Part shown: piece after piece, positions 34,846-46,270 of the stretch
Layout: each line of letters opens with the position of its first letter
Numbering within the stretch: position 1 is the stretch's first letter
Assembly: GCA_015499995.1 (NCBI GenBank)
Contig: JADNRV010000135.1
Span: forward strand, 82,372 to 146,371
Length of the DNA: 64,000 bases
From: Flammula alnicola
Lineage: Eukaryota > Basidiomycota > Agaricomycetes > Agaricales > Strophariaceae
Reading direction: 5' to 3'
The notes under the pieces: generated by a model
What the model saw: only the letters and a program-made list of their open reading frames with translations
What the model was told of the DNA's origin: nothing
Database searches by the model: none
Translations under genes and position numbers: made by a program

Positions 34846-35985
34846 TTGTCACAGGCGCTGGAGATGGAGTCCGATAGAATGCGAAGGAGACAGCGAAGAA
34901 GATGGGGTAGGGATGCCGCATGGACAATTGGTCGTGATGCGGAGATGGCATTCTGCTTCTTGGCGTCCTTGAGCATGCTCTGGTCGATGGTAAACTGGAT
35001 AGCCTATGCAGCGGGCCTCGTGCGGAGGTAGTACATGCCGCTCTTGAGACCCTGCTTCCAGCCATCTGGCTCTGGCAGATGAAGGCACCACGATCGAGTG
35101 AGGTCGATCTCCCAGACGGTCTTGTAGATGGTCTTGACATCGTCAGGGGTGGTAGGGATATTCTGGATGGACCCGTTGTGGGCGATGATCATGTTCTTCA
35201 TATTGTCGTCCCAGAGACCGAAATCGACGAGCTCATGGAGAAGCCATGGGCAGACGACTTGGAATTCACCAGCAAGAGCACGGCAAGTGTAGATGTTACT
35301 ATTGTAGGAATTAGCATTGTTTTACAAGATAAGCATAGCAGAGACTTACCTTTCGAAGCACTTGTTGTTAAGAAGAATCTGACTCATTGAGGCCGTGTTC
35401 CTGAGACCAGTGCGAACAATCTTCTCCTTCAACGAAGCCCAATCCCACAGGTCGATAGGTAGATGTAACACTCCACAAGTCGAACTGAAGCTGGCCGAGT
35501 TGAGCAGGGCTTCCTATCCAAGTCTCGTAAGAGCTGGCCATCGCGCTCAGCAAGCTCAGCGCTGGCCTCGAACGCAGCGTGATAGATGGTCTCAAAGATC
35601 TGGATGTTGAGCTCCTTAGCCTCCAGCAAGTCGAATGGCATGCACAGAGCCATGAAGGCATCGGCAAGACCTTGCACACCAACGCCGATAGGGCGATGGC
35701 GTATGTTGGAGTGGCGAGCTTCAGGGACGGGGTAGTAGTTGACATCGATGATCTTGTTCAAATGGTATGCGACGACTTTGGTCACATCATGGAGCTTCTG
35801 GAAGTCGTATCGGCCATTGCAGATAAGTTGGCGAGGTGGTAGCTCGATGGCGAGGTTTGGTGCGATGCAAGCTTGTGTTGTGTGCCAGAAGACGCTCGAG
35901 CCGCCAGAGCTGCTCGCTCAAGGTTTCAGGACAAGGGCAGCAGCAGGATACATAGAGTACATGGATTATGGCGTCCTTGAGGTTT
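34846..35985 (-). pseudogene. Ribonucleotide reductase large-subunit fragment
   Basis: C-terminal part of the class I ribonucleotide reductase R1, which makes dNDPs. Blocks in family order: [139 protein letters not shown] and KSGMYYLRTRPAA. The frame changes several times (near 35500, 35420 and 35090). Two conserved stretches are cleanly missing: the SLLLAPMP-type segment after GLRN, and about 20 residues between the ICQSQ block and GWKQGLK. The N-terminal half with the allosteric site is also absent. One intron is retained (near 35300-35350). An essential single-copy gene in this state must be a dead copy. Confidence 0.85.
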
Positions 35986-37432
35986 CTTGCGCTCTCCAAG
36001 CCGATTGCAGAGCGAGTAGGCGATCAGCAAGGAGGGGCAGCACTGTGGGTCCGATGTCGAGTTTGATGCTGCTTACCCTGGCTAAAAGCTGATTCTAGTA
36101 CAAAAAAGAGCAGATCAGTAACCCAATACAAATGTGAAAGCAAACGACGAGCCCAGGCATGAGCTCTAGTCGTCTGCACAAAACGGGCTCACTTTTGCGG
36201 GGGCATCGCAAGCAATGTGCACCCTGCATCAAACATGGCTGCGTGATGGCTACGCAAGCTCCCGCGGCACCATGGGTGGTTCGTCCGAGAGGTGTTCGAG
36301 AGGTGGTGAGAGGCGGCGGTCGTTGGTGCGTGCATGCAACGGGCAGGCAAGCCATCAACGTGCGGGTGATGGCAGTGGCAAGCCGTGCGATCGTCGATGG
36401 CCATCGTCGATATCCTCCACCAGCTGGAGCCCCTCATATGAGAGAGCCCAGCACGGTGCAAGCCTCATATCAGCGGTTGTGGTTGTCGATGGCTATGCGC
36501 AGCGGGCAGGTGGCCACACGGTGAGCTCCCGCGATTCATTTGAAAGGCGTGCACGATATACCCTCACACGGTCCTTATCGCTCTCCTCCGCGCAAGGCTA
36601 CCTCGCCATCCGTCCTGCGTGTTCATCGCCATCCACCCATCACCCAGCCACCACCAGACATCTGCGCTGCCGTCAATGCCCGCAGCAGGATGACCTTCGC
36701 CTGCCCCACGTTCGACTTTGCGCAACACGCCGTGCACCGCACGTACGTCGTGCGCCGTATCCACTTCTTGCCCACTGAATCGCGTGTCACGATGGCTCGA
36801 TGTGGGCGTCGACGGCCTCATCATCCCCCGGTACCTATGCACCCCCGCCCTCGCCCTGTGCCCCAGGTGCCTTCAGCATCGCCGCATGCAGCGGCAAGGG
36901 CAAGGACAAGGGCATGGGCAGAGGCATGTTCGCGCAGAGGCCAACTGAAGCGATTGTATCCCGAAATGTTCGGGAAGTTGGACGCGGGGGTGTTGGACGC
37001 ACTCATGGAATTAGCTCAGGGTTCAGAGGGGGAGACGAAGGGGGTCATCAAGGAGGAGAGGGACATTGTCGAGGACATCTACGAGGCCATCATGCGCCTG
37101 CATGCGCTCGCCATCGACCTCCCGGTGCCCGCCGGAGACGACTTCGCGGAGCTCCCGATGCACCGCGGGTGAGAGAAGCTGGGAGAAGGAGGTGTGCGTG
37201 GGCTGAGGTGGTTGAAGTTGACATAGGAGACCTGGAAGAGGTCGTGCCAACTGCCCAGAGTCAACAAGCACCCATCATGTGATTCCGGGCATGCAAGAAC
37301 AAGAACAAGAAACTGCACCAGAGAATGACTCTTTGCAGAATGACTCTATGCAGAGAGAGCTAAGGAGATCTGAGAAGATAGGCTAATAAAGTCCATGTAA
37401 TATTATTTGCGGTTGAAACCTGAGTGACATTG
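35986..37432. other. Patchwork of unrecognised gene-like fragments
   Basis: GC-rich DNA with coding-like but short frames: on the minus strand near 36040-36090 (IKLDIGPTVLPLLADRLLAL) and on the plus strand at about 36690-36790 (MTFACPTFDFAQHAVHRTYV) and 36940-37170 (LKRLYPEMFGKLDAGVLDAL). I cannot name the families. No stretch makes a complete gene with start, introns and stop. It continues the fragment mosaic that starts at 34 kb. 37200-37430 holds nothing recognisable. Confidence 0.45.
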
Positions 37433-40400
37433 CTATTTACAGTATAGTAATGAGCTGGCCATAATCTCCTTGAGGGTTTCCGGCCCATGAACTTTGTTCT
37501 GAAGCCGTTTAGAAAAGGCAGTTGTGCTTGCCAGGTACCCAGGTCCAGGGATAAGGTACTTTTCTTCCAGGAATCGGAGCGCCAACTTGACCGTCCAGTT
37601 CATTTTTTCCGAGAGCTGAGTAATGAGATTAGTGATATGCCTTCGTCGTGAAGCTTCTGTCTTCTGTCCTTGGACATTCCGACGCCAACGAGCTTCCCAG
37701 CCTTCGCAGAGCTGTCGGACTGATAGACACCCATCCAAACCATCAGCCCATTCTTCCCATATCTCCCGAATCGATAGGCCTTTTCTGTAGACGTAGATAG
37801 GTAGCCATTCTTCCTTAATTGGCCCAGTAGAATACCGCATCCATTCGAACTGTTGCTTCGCAATGCGTTCGATGCCATACTTAGCTGTTAGGTCCCGAAT
37901 TACTTTTAGTTGTCGATCGCGCTCCTCAGCATTGCTTGATAGTGTGAAGCTGCACTGCAAGGCCGGTAGATCTGGTGGCCATAGCAAACCGTCGACCACG
38001 AGACCTGATGGAAAGGCCTCGGGCCTCACTGGTTGTGGATGTTGAGGGAGTGTGTACGTCTGAGTCAACGGGCTGGAGTTAGCTGAGATAACTGAAGGTG
38101 CAATAGAATTGGTTGAATCCGGCATAAAAGGAGCATCTTGAAGCACGTTTAGAGACTCCGAGTCATGGCCTTGCTGAGGTTGATGTGGTGGGATAGAAAG
38201 CGTCAACTCTTGGGCGATCTTGCGACCCTTGGCGGTTGATGTAAGCTGGCTAATCATCAGCCCTTTGAGATAGTCGAACTGAGAAGACATTTCGCTTCTT
38301 TCTTGACTTTGCTGAATGTAGATGGTTTGTAATATGCCTTCCATTGAACGAGAAACTGTACGCGGAAGCGCCTCTAGCTTGTGACGTGCATCAGCTTCTG
38401 CGCTCAAGAATGGTTGTTGAGGTTGCAGAGAATTGCGAAAAGAGTGCTGTGTTAAACGGAGGATAGTTCCAGAGACGAAGCTCTGGGTATTTCGTGTGTA
38501 GAACAGCTGCGTCTTGCAAAAGAATAGTCCGAAATTCAAGGAGGAGGTTGAGGAAATTCTTGAGCGCGAAATCTGTCGCCTTATTTCTGTGTTGATTTAT
38601 GCGGGCCTCGTAAGCAGAGAACTCCTTCTCCACCCATGGGAAGATCATTTGCTTGAGTTCTTGCGGTGGGTCTTTGGGTATAAATAAGTCTTAGATGTCA
38701 AATCAAATTTGGATGAGAAAGCGCACCTAATAAACCTCTGGGAAGAACATAAGATTCTGGATTCTCTGCACTAAACATTGCAGCAGCAAGCATGGAGTTG
38801 CGAGGAAGACCGCTGATAGGGCCGCAAACCGGCCGCGCGTGAATTTCGCGATATATCATCTTCTACCTATAGAATATAACCGAGATAGAGAGACTATAAC
38901 GCACCCAAGTTAGTAGTCTAAGGCCTAGCTATGCGACTACTAGCGGGTGTATCTTGTGACTTACCGGGAGACGCACGGGACGCGGACGCGTTAGTTAGAC
39001 GCACGCTCTACCCTCTACCCGCGGGAGTACCAAAAGTAGTAATAGGACGAGAAAGGAAAGAAGAAACCGGCATCAATGATGGCCGCAGATCCGGAATAAA
39101 GCGGCACCGCTAGCCGAGACGCACGCATGATGCGCATGGTACGCGGAAGTCAGGAGCGTCCTAGCGCGCTAAAATGGGATGAATTTCCAAATCCCTTGAC
39201 CTCTATCTGGTCACCTGGAATACCCAACCCTATACCCATTGCCTGCAGGCATTATTTACATGAGATAAGAATGTTTTACACTATTTTATTCGCATACTAG
39301 AACCACACATAGCTGTAGTATAAAAGATGTACCTATGTAGCTAGTTACCTTAAGCAATCTCTTCCCAGTTTTATTTCGAGCTAAGACGCAGTGTCTAGTA
39401 AGAAAGAGGACGAATAAAGGAACAGTTTGACTTCAATAGAGTTCGTTTGAAAGCCAGAAGAAGGCTTAGTGTTAAAGAGAAGTTCTTGAGGACAAGGTCC
39501 AAGAATTTAGAAGCCAGAGAGTGCTTAGAGGCCAAGAGAGCGCCTAGAGAGTCAGAAACAGAGTCCACAGTGGGCTAGCAGATCGTTCAGAAGGTAGCGC
39601 ACAGTGCGGCCTTAGTTTCAGACCAGTTCCCAAAGCTTCAGAGCAGCTAGTGGCATCGAAATTCGAGCTAGCAGCGTCCTAGAGAGTTCCTCTCAAATAA
39701 AAACCATAAAAATCAATAAAACCGTTCATCCCTGTGATAAAACGAGGCTTAAAACTACAATAAAACGTGTGTTTGAATAATCCCTCATACCCACTTTAAA
39801 CGAACCGCGAGGCGCTGTCTACAAGTCAGCTAGCTAAATAAAACAAACACTGTGGAGTACAGCACACTACATATTACTGAAGCTAGTAGAGCGTCGCTCG
39901 ACCTAGTTAGGATCTCGCTCCGCAGTTGTGTGTGTTGTTTAGGTCGCTGAGCGCGTAGCGGGTCTCTCACCGCGGTCATAGACTTCGGTATAAGCATCAC
40001 CTGTCTTCCATCGACCCAGAACTTTGGTGTCCAATGCAGCAGCACCATGCTCGCGGGACACAGCAGCTGTATATGGCCTTCCACCATGAGTAACGGCTGA
40101 TATGACGACTCCATTTCGTTTATGCATGGCCGATACTCGTTCGTAGTGATCTAGCAAGCCAATCAGATTTAGGATCATCTTTACTATTTACGGAATATTA
40201 CTTACTGTCATAAGTCATAGCTTCTGTACCGTCAGCTTTCTTCCCCTTCCCTGGAAATAGAAATTGTTTATACCAGTCACGTCGCCCAAATTCGGTGTGA
40301 TCAGGATCATCGAAATCAGGTGCAAAGTCCGGAGGTGCTACTCCAAGGATATGAAAGCGACTAAACAAACAAAATCCTATACCTGTGAAGCCGCACAGCT

Positions 40401-41708
40401 CCGGAATGCGATGGCGAAATATCCCATGCTCATCAACACGGCCAGTAACGTTTGTCTTTGATTGATCTGCTAGAATCCCGAGGGTCTATGTAGAAGTAAT
40501 TGTAATGAATTCTAGATACCAAACTTGTGATCGGGAATCCTCACCTGAAGTTTGACATCAACGCCTATATTCCCCATAGGTATTAGTCATGAAAAGAGGT
40601 CTGAGAGAAGTACAAGTCGAGAGCTGTTTCCACGAAAAGCTACGGTAGTTGACAAGAGCAGCATTCCTCGATCACAGATTCCGAGGTGAATTTGTGCCTT
40701 GGAAGGGCCAAATGTCTGTAGCGCCCAGAGAGACATTCGGATTAATTCATCCGTGGTATATGTATCTTAAAAATTAGGCATAAGTCTGCTGCTCCAAACA
40801 AATAGTGGAATACTCACCATTTATTGTCCCTTTTGCCTTGAGTACATGCGCTTCTTGAACGCGCTTAGGCTCACTTGCGCAAGCCGCAGTCTCATACACC
40901 TTGACCCAGTCCTGGCTGCGAAGTGGCATGCGAGTCTCTGGACAGTTGAAGTATTCCGGCTCATGCTGGTGTTCGAGCATGTACCGCTGGAGGGCACTGA
41001 TCGTCTGTTTAATGCTTTCCTTTCCAACAGAAGTGCCGCTGATCGCCTGCCCTTGATTATTGCGCTATCCGGAGGTTAGATAAAGCAAGAACATGATTTA
41101 ATTTGACTCGGACATACCTTGTTGCGAGTAATCTCATTTTGAAGGAAAAGAGAGACCTTTTCACCAATAATAGGATGTGCAGGCGTTCTCACAAAGTTCG
41201 GGTTTTCTTTCGCTCGGCGATCCTGGTCTGCTTCCCAAAATCGGACATAGTTCTTCACGTGTCGAGGATAGGCATCGTCAGTTCCCTTCCCCTTGTCCTG
41301 CTGCTTCTGCAATGCCAGCCGATTGGTATGTGCTTCAAGTTGAATTGACGAGAGATAGGCTGCAGGGATGGGCAGCTGAGGCAATGACAGTGATGTAATC
41401 GGTACATTTTCTGAGTCTGCGAGCGGTGCCACTGGCGGCAGTAGAAAGTTTGATGCCGAAAAGGTTGGATCGAGAAGCGTGTAGTCGCCTGGAATACTGA
41501 CGTCCACTATGTTGGCATTCTCAGCGCACTCTTCAGGTGTTCGGTAAGTAAGATGAATAAAATCATAATAACTGTAGATATCACCTGTACGAGCCTTTTT
41601 CCTGCGTGAAATTGGCGAGCCAGTCTCTAGCGCCATTTCAGCCTTTTGTCGTGTTGGTGGCGATCCTACTGGAGTCATTGACTTGCTGATAGCTGCTGGT
41701 TCTGCCAT
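37433..41708 (-). pseudogene. Crypton-type tyrosine recombinase with GCR1 domain, split by a solo LTR
   Basis: Cryptons move by a tyrosine recombinase instead of a DDE transposase. The gene starts at ATG 41706-41708 (MAEPAAISKSMTPVGSPP). The first exons form the N-terminal region, and 39970-40380 carries the recombinase core, with VTHGGRPYTAAVSREHG giving the H-x-x-R motif and LGRWKTGDAYTEVYDRG giving the tyrosine nucleophile. Straight after YDRG the gene is interrupted by the LTR (38814-39969). It resumes with LPRNSMLAAAMFSAENPESY, FPWVEKEFSAYEARINQHRN, and then the GCR1-type DNA-binding domain (SIREIWEEWADGLDGCLSVR), ending at 37433. A T-run near 38440 (CTCTTTTCGC) shifts the frame by one between the two parts of the C-terminal half. 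The introns are otherwise normal. With an insertion and a frameshift it cannot make the full protein. Confidence 0.8.
38814..39969 (+). mobile_element. Solo LTR of a retrotransposon, 1,156 bases
   Basis: It begins TGATAGGGCC and ends GGGTCTCTCA, imperfect inverted ends of the TG..CA type. It is bounded by CCGC (38810-38813) and CCGC (39970-39973); removing it and one copy restores the Crypton reading frame at YDRG-LPRNS. A TATA box (TATAAAAG, 39319-39326) and several AATAAA signals (39685-39790) on the plus strand indicate the U3-R-U5 order on this strand, opposite to the Crypton gene. No gag or pol is present, so it is a solo LTR left by recombination. Confidence 0.85.
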
Positions 41709-42284
41709 GGGTATGAGCTGCTAATGCCTAATTGCGAGTAGAAAAGAAAATACCGCTTGCCAGGGATTATATAGAACCCAATGAACAATGCAAAATATGG
41801 GCCAGCGGCACAGTGAGGCGTAGCTGATATGATAAAGTTGCCAAAGTTGAGTGGCATGGCTTGTCTCAAATCGTCTGGGGTGCTGCCTTACGCTCCCAGA
41901 TGCTCTCATTTTTTGTAGGTAGTGGTGAAAATCAAATACTATCAAGTTCTAGCTATGGGTGCACGAGATACAGTCAAACATTGTGGTTCTTAATGACAGG
42001 CGCTCAACGGAATGCAAGCTAGGGGACGGAAGTCAGGGTGTTGATGTGATCACTGGAATCGGACGCATGGCCCGCATGGCCCTGGGAAGTTATTGGGACC
42101 GACCCCGTTCGAAAAACCTGTATTCAGGCGGTTACGTGCCCTGCCCTTTTTTGGGGGTAACCTGTGGGGTAACCCAGACATGGCCCCGTATACTCTATGT
42201 ACAGTACACGTGGCGTCGCCACGCATGGGCGCCAAGCGTATGATACTGACATTGCGCCACACTAGCCTGATCGAATATCTCCAG
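41709..42284. other. Intergenic, no gene seen
   Basis: The promoter side of the Crypton gene, then about 400 bases with GGTAAC-type motifs (GGTAACCTGTGGGGTAACCC near 42160). No gene is evident. Confidence 0.45.
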
Positions 42285-43248
42285 ATATTCAGTCAGGGTC
42301 ACCTGGTCCCCACATCCCTTCTCGGAGACTCGTCAAACTGGCAGTCAGAATAGTAAGTATTCCACTTGGCAAAGAGAAATACTTAGTTGGACTGAACATC
42401 GAGCTCACGCACATCCCGAAAAATCAAAAATAGTTTCGTGTGCTATTTTGGGCTCTGATGCCTGATGATCATGACTCCGATTCATGAGCACCGCATGCAT
42501 GGGAATTACATCTCTGCTCAAATGTTCACCCAACGTAAATCTTCAAATAACTTGACGGTACAGTACTGGAAAATATAGCACAGTCTGTTGTATCCGAGTT
42601 GCAGGTGACTCGGAAACCCGGGACCGTGTCTGGGAATACGGAAACTTACAGGCGCATTCTGGAAGAGTGTTTCAGGTATCGATAAAAAAAGGTATTGCCT
42701 AGAGGCGGTCCTTGTCATAAAAAAGGAAAGGAGGAACACGCAAAGCAGCCAGATGGTTATCTATATTCTAAAACGACATGGGTTCTCACGGGGGGATAAA
42801 TCGGGCGCGGCTCATTGGCTAGAGACAAAGACAAACACTCATTGGCTCGGGCTTACAGAGATCTGTGGCGATGCATGGGCACGTGACTCATCGATAGTCT
42901 TGGCCTGCTCTCGGCCCTCACTCTAGATGTTACCATTGGCTTACAACTATCTCTTGCACAACTCTTTCACCGTGCAAAGCACGGGTCCACAGTCTAGTTA
43001 ATATGAGAGCGACCATCACATCAATAGCATGATAGAATTCGAAGCCTGGAGTATTGAAACATAGAAGCCTCATGTTAGTCCACGTTGAAAAGGTGTTGCG
43101 TGTATACTAGTATTTATAAGTAATCTCTCCACACAGACTAACTTTGCTTCTGAGTGATACACCAATTCCCAAAGCCCAAAACCTTCAGTCCAACAACTAA
43201 TTCACCCAGTTACACGCATCTCAAGCAGAGATACAATAACTTCCAGCA

Positions 43249-44498
43249 ATGAATAGATCTCACTCTACAAACATTACTTCATCCTTTTTCCAAAGCGTTT
43301 CACTTGCAAAAGTGGTAATGCCAGAAGAGGTGTTGAAGGCGGACGACATTATCATTCTGTTAATGGGCCCAAATGATTGTGGAAAGACAACAGTAAGTTG
43401 AAGGATAGACAACGTCAACTCCTATAATAACGATGACATCCATAGTTCGTCAGAATGGCAACGGGCATTCATTTAGATATGTCGTCGTACAGCAATTGGA
43501 ATCCAAGGGTCGACCAACTCAACCTAGTGAAGCTTTCGTCTCCGGAACGGAGCCATGGGGATGACATCCTCATCAACACCCCAGGGTTTAACGACTCGTT
43601 CAGGACTTCGACCGACATCCTTGAAATGGTCGCTGACTGGCTCGCAAGCACGTATGTACTGACACTTCATGTGAATCTGCTTTGTATTTACTCTTAATAT
43701 CCCAGATTCAGAAAGAAGAAACTCCTCAGCGGGATCCTCTACTTTCATAGGATCACCGACAAGCACATGCCCGGCGGACCATGCGGCAGTCCCGTCAATA
43801 ATAACCGCGACTTGAATGGGACGGCACTGCGCATGTTCGAGCACCTCTGTGGAAAAACTCAGCTGCGGAAAATCGTCCTCACAACCACCATGTGGAATCT
43901 CACAAGGATGGAAGTGGGAGTTTATCGGGAAGAAAAGCTGAGGACAGTAGGCTGGAAAGACATGCTCGCGCGGCAAGCTGAGATGAGGAGGTTCTGGAAC
44001 ACACGCGGCTCAGCTGTGTGCATTCTTGGACCCCTCATTGATGAGGCGAATTATTGCCGTCGATTCCTGCGTTGGCTAAAATGGGAGATGGAGGAATCAA
44101 GGAATGCATCCATGGGATTTACACCCATGAGACATATTCCGGAGACGCTGCACCGCCGCGGCCGGTACTCCAGCCCAGAGGTCAGGACTCCCGAAAGAGT
44201 ACATCGAGTAAGAGAAGAAGATGTACCGAGCTCAAGGGAGCAACCGCCTCAGGAGTATTTGGCCGAGCAGACAGAGCTTGAAGCTACTAGCGACACAATG
44301 TCGTCAGCGGCGGCATCCACAAGCTCGATCACTGGGGACAACTTGGAAGAAGAATTCGAAGAAAGACGGAATAGCTTCAATCCAAGACCAAGTCAAACAT
44401 TTTATGGCTGCACCATCAACATATCCCATAACAGATACTATACGAACATAGCGGACTCCCACAACAACAACAGCAGGACCCACCGTAACACTTATTAG
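43249..44498 (+). CDS. P-loop GTPase of the mushroom-expanded AIG1-like family
   Basis: Three exons (43249-43392, 43446-43651, 43706-44498) give 380 residues from ATG 43249. Walker A GPNDCGKTT is followed after an intron by a switch region and Walker B-like block DDILINTPGFNDSF, STDILEMVADWLAST, LLSGILYFHRITDKHMPGG, FEHLCGKTQLRKIVLTTTMW and a helical segment. The C-terminal 120 residues are low complexity and end in the family tail SHNRYYTNIADSHNNNSRTH. Related proteins in mushrooms are numerous and uncharacterised; a GTP-binding role is inferred from the motifs, and some resemble immune-type GTPases. The guanine-specificity NKxD motif is not obvious; TTTMW occupies the corresponding strand, as is usual in this family. 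No frame breaks were found. Confidence 0.8.
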
Positions 44499-44606
44499 CG
44501 TCAACCCAAGATCAATGGCTGCACTTTTAACATCATATCCCGTAACAGATTCAATACGAACATAGCGCACTCCCACAACGACAGCAGAAGGAATCGCCGT
44601 AATACT
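44385..44606 (+). repeat. Tandem duplication of the GTPase tail, 111-base unit
   Basis: The unit at 44385-44495, which encodes the last residues of the GTPase, is followed directly by a diverged copy at 44496-44606 (shared: ATGGCTGCAC, ACATATCCC or ATATCCC, ACGAACATAGCG, ACTCCCACAAC, CCGTAA-ACTTA). The stop codon TAG at 44496-44498 lies at the junction, so the second unit is not translated. Confidence 0.8.
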
Positions 44607-44935
44607 TATACTACTAGGATGTAGGTTTTGCGAGGAATTCGAACTCTGTTTTCCATGAGAGCCCACAAGTTTTTCCGTAATGTCGGCATACTCTCGTAAA
44701 CCAGGCTCTTGTTATCGATAGGGTGAGAAGAACCTCATATACTTAGCTATTATGCAAGTATCACCGTGGTAGTTCCGAACTTCGAAGGTTGATTTTGAAG
44801 CTGACAAACATGGATATGGTTCCCATGACCGACGGGCGCTTCGCTTGGGCGCCTGTTTCGAAAGCTCGTCGTTGACAGTCGAACAAGGTTCCCGCTCCCT
44901 GGAAATGTCTATACTAAAATAACCTACTACATCAC

Positions 44936-45313
44936 CCATACTTTTATGCATATTATCGAGTATTGATGCGGCCACACTTACGTTTGCCATCCTGGGTTGC
45001 TATCACTCTTGTCATATGTTAGATGGCCTTTTTCAGTTTTGAACCTGAATTGAACCTGAATTCTTAGCTTCTTTTCAGATACAAGTTACCCGTGGGTTCT
45101 TTCCAGTCGGGTTTTAATCTGCAGAAGGGGCGTCGGTTCAAGGAGTTGAATGAATTCATATATACTCTCGTAAGTAAGAGCGCCAAAAGATGCAGTGCCG
45201 GTGATACGTCCCAGGGTATAGCGTAGATAAGAACACTAATACCCACTGGATCACATACTGGACATAAAGTACATGGAACTCTCCTCGGACTTGTACTATC
45301 AAGTGACTGTACG
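44936..45313. other. Intergenic, no gene seen
   Basis: The spacer between duplication arm A and the second GTPase. No ORF or repeat of note. Confidence 0.45.
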
Positions 45314-46270
45314 CTACTTAAATGTGTACGTAGATCTCGACGGAATTTTATCGATGTTTCCTGGAGTCTGAAAATTGCTTTCGAGCTCCTTTGTCAATAT
45401 TGCAACATTGTCTTCGTTGTCACTCTCGGACCACATTGTCGACACCAAAAGGACGCTAAGCGGCCGGTGTTCACGGTTGTGGCACAGTTTGACGAAAGGG
45501 TCGAGATGCTTATTGAACGATTCGTTCAGTCTTAGTTTCATCGCATGAAGATAGAGGATGCCAGTATCACTGGTGTCCCGCGAACAGCTGCTCAAAATAT
45601 TGTTAATTATTTTACTCCAATTGCTCCGTAGACCGATGTGACAAGCCGAAATGCGCACTGCTTTTTGAGCCACCTGCCAATCATCTTGGGGACTTTGTTC
45701 TCTACGGACAGCTCGGTGTGGTTGAAGGCGGGTATATCCACCAGAATGACTTTGCGCCCTTGATGAGTATACTTGGCGGTTCGAATGGTACTGGTGCACG
45801 AAATGAGTTGTCTGATCTCGTGAACCGGCATTTGTTTCCGAGACTCGGGGGTCAAGGTGTTGATAAATTGGAGACGAATGCCATTAGTAAACATATGCTG
45901 TGAGCCTTAGAAGACAGGGTTTTAGGTAACACACAGTGCTTTCCCCCCCGCCAGTCGATCCTATAACACTGCATATATTTTAAGTTCGCGACAAGATATA
46001 AACACAATTGTCTTACAAGATCACTGTCGTGCACTCCGGGGCATTAGTCGTATACCTAGAGGACTGGGATGTCATGTATAGCTAGAGTATGTCCAGAACT
46101 CGAAACAAACACTGGCAAGGGACTTGCGTATCCCATACTGTGCTTTCCCCAGAACCATTTGATCCCATCGCCTTAGAAACATAGTAGAAAAATGAGATTA
46201 ATTCAAAAGGAGAACTACGATAGACGTACGCAATAATGAGATCATCGGGAGTCAATCCCTCAGGCCTCAC
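45314..46270 (-). pseudogene. Second P-loop GTPase, probably inactive
   Basis: A diverged relative of the 43.2 kb gene on the opposite strand. From 46262 downwards: GLTPDDLIIA, an intron, the P-loop block MGSNGSGEST, then INTLTPESRKQMPVHEIRQL, SCTSTIRTAKYTHQGRKVIL, VDIPAFNHTELSVENKVPKM, an intron, GILYLHAMKLRLNESFNKHL and PLSVLLVSTMWSESD. Walker A has Glu where the lysine should be (GSGEST). No good ATG is visible near the first block, and Walker B is VDIPAFNHT rather than the usual DTPGFDDT. The missing lysine and start argue for a dead or non-binding copy. Confidence 0.65.

Larger units (their letters stand above)
42285..44935 (+). repeat. Inverted segmental duplication, arm A
   Basis: This is the longer, intact arm, matching 18930-20785 in opposite orientation. 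Homology covers about 960 bases upstream of the GTPase start, the first exons, the tail exon and about 430 bases downstream. The two arms are about 21.5 kb apart and enclose almost all the mobile DNA of the window. Limits are approximate. Confidence 0.85.

Noticed and set aside
36540..37180. A complete plus-strand gene
   Set aside because: The frames lack a coherent start, splice sites and family match, and continue the fragment mosaic.
21700..37400. Helitron as the vehicle of the captured fragments
   Set aside because: No Rep/helicase gene was found and no TC..CTRR ends with a hairpin could be located by eye; the idea is not excluded but has no direct support.
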